From: Gammaproteobacteria bacterium
GTDB taxonomy: Bacteria > Pseudomonadota > Gammaproteobacteria > UBA6429
DNA: 13,786 nt
Assembly (NCBI GenBank): GCA_003232015.1
Contig: QIKU01000182.1
Location: 1 to 13,786 of the forward strand
Reading direction: 5' to 3'
Shown here: positions 12,203 through 13,786 of the stretch, piece by piece
How positions within the stretch are numbered: position 1 is the stretch's first letter
Layout of the letters: the number at the start of each line of letters is the position of its first letter
The notes under the pieces: model-generated
Seen by the model: only the letters and a program-made list of their open reading frames with translations
The model's database searches: none
Told to the model about the DNA's origin: nothing
Program-made: the position numbers and the translations under genes

Positions 12203-12649
12203 ATGAGTAAAGAGCGGCTTGATATAGCCACTGCACCTCTGGAAACATTGTCTGACTCTGAGTGGGAGCAGTTATGTGACCATTGTGGGCGTTGTTGTTT
12301 GATTAAACTTGAAGATGATCAAACCACAGAAGTTTTTTATACTAATATTATTTGCAAACAATATGATATTGAAAAGGGGCAGTGTAGTTCTTATCCAGAA
12401 CGGCAGCAGTTAGTCCCTGGCTGTATCGTTATTCGACAGTTTGGGAAAGAAATTTATTCACAGTTACCGGAAACCTGTGCATATCGCCTGCGTTATAATA
12501 ATAAGTCACTACCAGAATGGCATCCGCTACTGACAGGAAATACCAGTAAAATGCAACAGGCGATGATCTCTGTGCGCGACAGGGTTGTTTCAGAGCAAAG
12601 TATTCATGAAGAGCAATTTGAAGATCATATTGTTGACGATATTATATAA
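12203..12649 (+). CDS. YcgN family cysteine-cluster protein (UPF0260)
   Basis: A 148-residue cytoplasmic protein matching E. coli YcgN from end to end: ETLSDSEWEQLCDHCGRCCLIKLEDD (residues 14-39), then FYTNIICKQYDIEKGQCSSYPER, VPGCIVI, LPETCAYRL and SLPEWHPLLTG. Conserved cysteines are C25, C28, C31, C32, C51, C61, C74 and C92, a layout that implies a metal centre, probably zinc or Fe-S. The function is not established. The C-terminal residues (HEEQFEDHIVDDII) correspond to the family's ending. The ATG directly follows GCAGGA, so the Shine-Dalgarno is abnormally close, as in the MORN gene before it, from which it is separated by 12 bases. Co-transcription with the MORN gene is likely. Confidence 0.88.
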   Translation: MSKERLDIATAPLETLSDSEWEQLCDHCGRCCLIKLEDDQTTEVFYTNIICKQYDIEKGQCSSYPERQQLVPGCIVIRQFGKEIYSQLPETCAYRLRYNNKSLPEWHPLLTGNTSKMQQAMISVRDRVVSEQSIHEEQFEDHIVDDII

Positions 12650-12664
12650 TTAATCCATTATAAT
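12645..12664 (+). promoter_or_regulatory. Two TATAAT elements just before the HEAT gene
   Basis: TATAAT occurs at 12645-12650 and at 12659-12664. From the second, transcription would start at about 12671, right at the ATG at 12672. The only -35-like sequence, TTGACG at 12633-12638, is 20 bp away, longer than ideal. The region overlaps the end of the YcgN gene and is AT-rich, so chance matches are possible. Confidence 0.3.
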
Positions 12665-12671
12665 ACGCAGT

Positions 12672-13661
12672 ATGAGAACAGTTATCCGTTTTATATTAAT
12701 GATTAGCATTGCTCTGTCATTAACCGCATGCGCGACGAGCAGTTCGGGTTTGTCTGATGCTCAAACAAAAACACCCATTAACAAACTTCACTCAAAAATA
12801 CAGAAATATGTAGAACAACTTTACTCGCAAGATGCGGTAGAGCGAACCTGGGCAGTTTATAATATTGGTAAACTACATAAACATGCAGTGAATGTGCTTC
12901 CTTACCTGATTGCTATGTTAGGTGACACCGACACGGCTATTATGACGCGCTATATCGGTAAAAATTATGCGTCAGGAACAGTCACAACACCGGCTGATGA
13001 AGCGGTAAAAGCCATCGCAAGGGTGGGTGACGTTGCCGTTAAGCCATTATTAAATGCCCTTAAAGACAGTAATGAGGATGTTGTATTAAGAGCAATTAAA
13101 ACACTGGGGTTAATTAACAACAGTGAGTCCATTAAACCGCTGATGACGTTTATAAGTCATAAAAATAAACGTATTCGACTGGAAGCGGCAAATAGCCTGA
13201 GTCGTTTTAGAAACCCCTGGGTTGCAGAATATTTATTGGTTAGTTTAAAGCATAAAGATCCGGCAGTACGCTCAACCGCAGTCTATGCTTTGGGTAAACT
13301 TAAAAGCCCGGTAACCGTTCCACCTTTAATCAAGTTATTAAAAGATAATGATCCTGCGATTCGTTCACAGGTGTTATATGCACTAAGTAAGTTTAGAGAT
13401 GAACGTGTTATTCACCCGCTGTTAAACCAGCTACGTGTTGCGGATATGGACTATCGTTTGGAAGTTATTTCTGCTTTGGGGAATATTCGTGATTACCGGG
13501 TTATTGAAGTTTTGCTCGAATTATTAAAAAGAAAAAATAAAAGTGTGCGGCAGGCTGCTGCTGAGTCGCTTGAACAAATTGCCGGTATTTCGTTAGGCAC
13601 GGGGTATGTTAAGTGGAAGCACTGGTGGGACAATAAACTACAACGTTCCCAACGGCGTTAA
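12672..13661 (+). CDS. HEAT-repeat lipoprotein
   Basis: A 329-residue lipoprotein with a signal peptide ending LSLTAC (lipidated C20). Residues 36-304 form about seven HEAT-like repeats of roughly 30 residues, each with a conserved AL/AAG-type helix and a PLL/PLI helix. Examples are VAVKPLLNALKDSNEDVVLRAIKTLG (121-146), SIKPLMTFISHKNKRIRLEAANSLSRF (153-179), TVPPLIKLLKDNDPAIRSQVLYALSKF (215-241) and IEVLLELLKRKNKSVRQAAAESL (278-300). The repeats are of the PBS-lyase HEAT type and act as protein-interaction arrays; there is no catalytic motif. The closing W-x-x-WW (W315, W318, W319) is a common ending of such proteins. A non-repeat insert (DTAIMTRYIGKNYASGTV, about 87-104) interrupts the array. 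There is no evident Shine-Dalgarno before the ATG, 22 bases after ycgN. It is probably a membrane-attached, periplasm-facing scaffold. Confidence 0.82.
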   Translation: MRTVIRFILMISIALSLTACATSSSGLSDAQTKTPINKLHSKIQKYVEQLYSQDAVERTWAVYNIGKLHKHAVNVLPYLIAMLGDTDTAIMTRYIGKNYASGTVTTPADEAVKAIARVGDVAVKPLLNALKDSNEDVVLRAIKTLGLINNSESIKPLMTFISHKNKRIRLEAANSLSRFRNPWVAEYLLVSLKHKDPAVRSTAVYALGKLKSPVTVPPLIKLLKDNDPAIRSQVLYALSKFRDERVIHPLLNQLRVADMDYRLEVISALGNIRDYRVIEVLLELLKRKNKSVRQAAAESLEQIAGISLGTGYVKWKHWWDNKLQRSQRR

Positions 13662-13692
13662 TTAAATATTATTTAACCTGAACTCGGGATAA

Positions 13693-13730
13693 GGGAATCT
13701 ACATTGATAAACGGTCAATCCCATCTTTTT
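13693..13730 (+). terminator. Weak terminator candidate after the HEAT gene
   Basis: ATTGA (13703-13707) can pair with TCAAT (13715-13719). GGGA and TCCC (13693-13696 and 13719-13722) lie outside this core but overlap the arm and are offset by several bases, so the two pairings do not stack cleanly. A TTTTT run follows at 13726-13730. The shape is terminator-like but the stem is weak, so this is marginal. Nothing else is seen from 13662 to 13692. Confidence 0.3.
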
Positions 13731-13734
13731 ATTT

Positions 13735-13767
13735 GTAGCCTGGATGTAGCGCAGCGAAATCCGGGAG
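13735..13767 (+). repeat. REP-like palindromic repeat, copy 2
   Basis: A 33-base element beginning GTAGCCTGGATGTAGC and ending AATCCGGGAG. It differs from copy 1 at six positions. One difference (A to G in the right arm, CCAGG to CCGGG) turns a T-A pair into T-G against the CCTGG left arm, so the stem still forms. It lies just past the T run after the HEAT gene, about 75 bases downstream of the stop, an ordinary intergenic place for such elements. Confidence 0.75.
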
Positions 13768-13786
13768 TATGAACGCATTATTTCCC

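Overview
The window reads as part of a gammaproteobacterial chromosome, with moderately AT-rich DNA. The evidence is the set of families typical of that class: a VC0807-type membrane protein, PpnP (YaiE), a YbcJ-type S4 protein, a Slp-family lipoprotein, a YcgN (UPF0260) cysteine-cluster protein, DUF481 and cysteine-rich CWC proteins. Two copies of a short REP-like palindrome (2488-2520 and 13735-13767) fit the same picture. Genus cannot be fixed from the sequence. Every supported gene lies on the + strand. No tRNA, rRNA, CRISPR array, transposase or integrase is seen.

Layout. (1) 1-232: the 3' part of a ParE/RelE-type toxin gene cut by the window edge, followed by about 380 bp without a gene. 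(2) 612-1334: a six-segment membrane protein of the VC0807 family. (3) 1585-2475: an FkbM-type SAM methyltransferase gene standing alone between AT-rich spacers. (4) 2530-6174: eight tightly packed genes, probably one operon: SpoU-type RNA methyltransferase, ppnP, ybcJ-like, a membrane or lipoprotein, a DUF481 outer-membrane protein, a CWC protein, a glutathione transferase-like protein, and an acidic unknown. Three of its junctions are TAGTG stop/start overlaps. (5) 6366-6863: a Slp-family lipoprotein. (6) 7045-8163: a GalT-like HIT-superfamily nucleotidyltransferase. (7) 8306-10712: four small single-domain PilZ proteins, all with intact c-di-GMP-binding motifs, interrupted by an NMT1/THI5-like periplasmic-binding-protein fold that lacks a signal peptide. 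(8) 10837-11370: a small Gly-rich lipoprotein, closed by a textbook symmetrical terminator. (9) 11450-13661: an exported MORN-repeat protein, a YcgN protein and a HEAT-repeat lipoprotein.

How the genes may work together. The most unusual part is the PilZ/binding-protein block. Four candidate c-di-GMP receptors in 2.4 kb, three of them in tandem, sit with a ligand-binding protein that appears to stay in the cytoplasm, and no cyclase, phosphodiesterase or transporter permease is encoded nearby. Around the block are several envelope proteins (Slp, the 10837 lipoprotein, the MORN protein, the HEAT lipoprotein), so a role in c-di-GMP control of a surface function is possible. That is inference from position only. 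The 2530-6174 run looks like housekeeping: RNA modification or binding, nucleoside salvage, envelope and thiol/redox proteins. Gene family calls come from recognising motifs by eye; no search was run.
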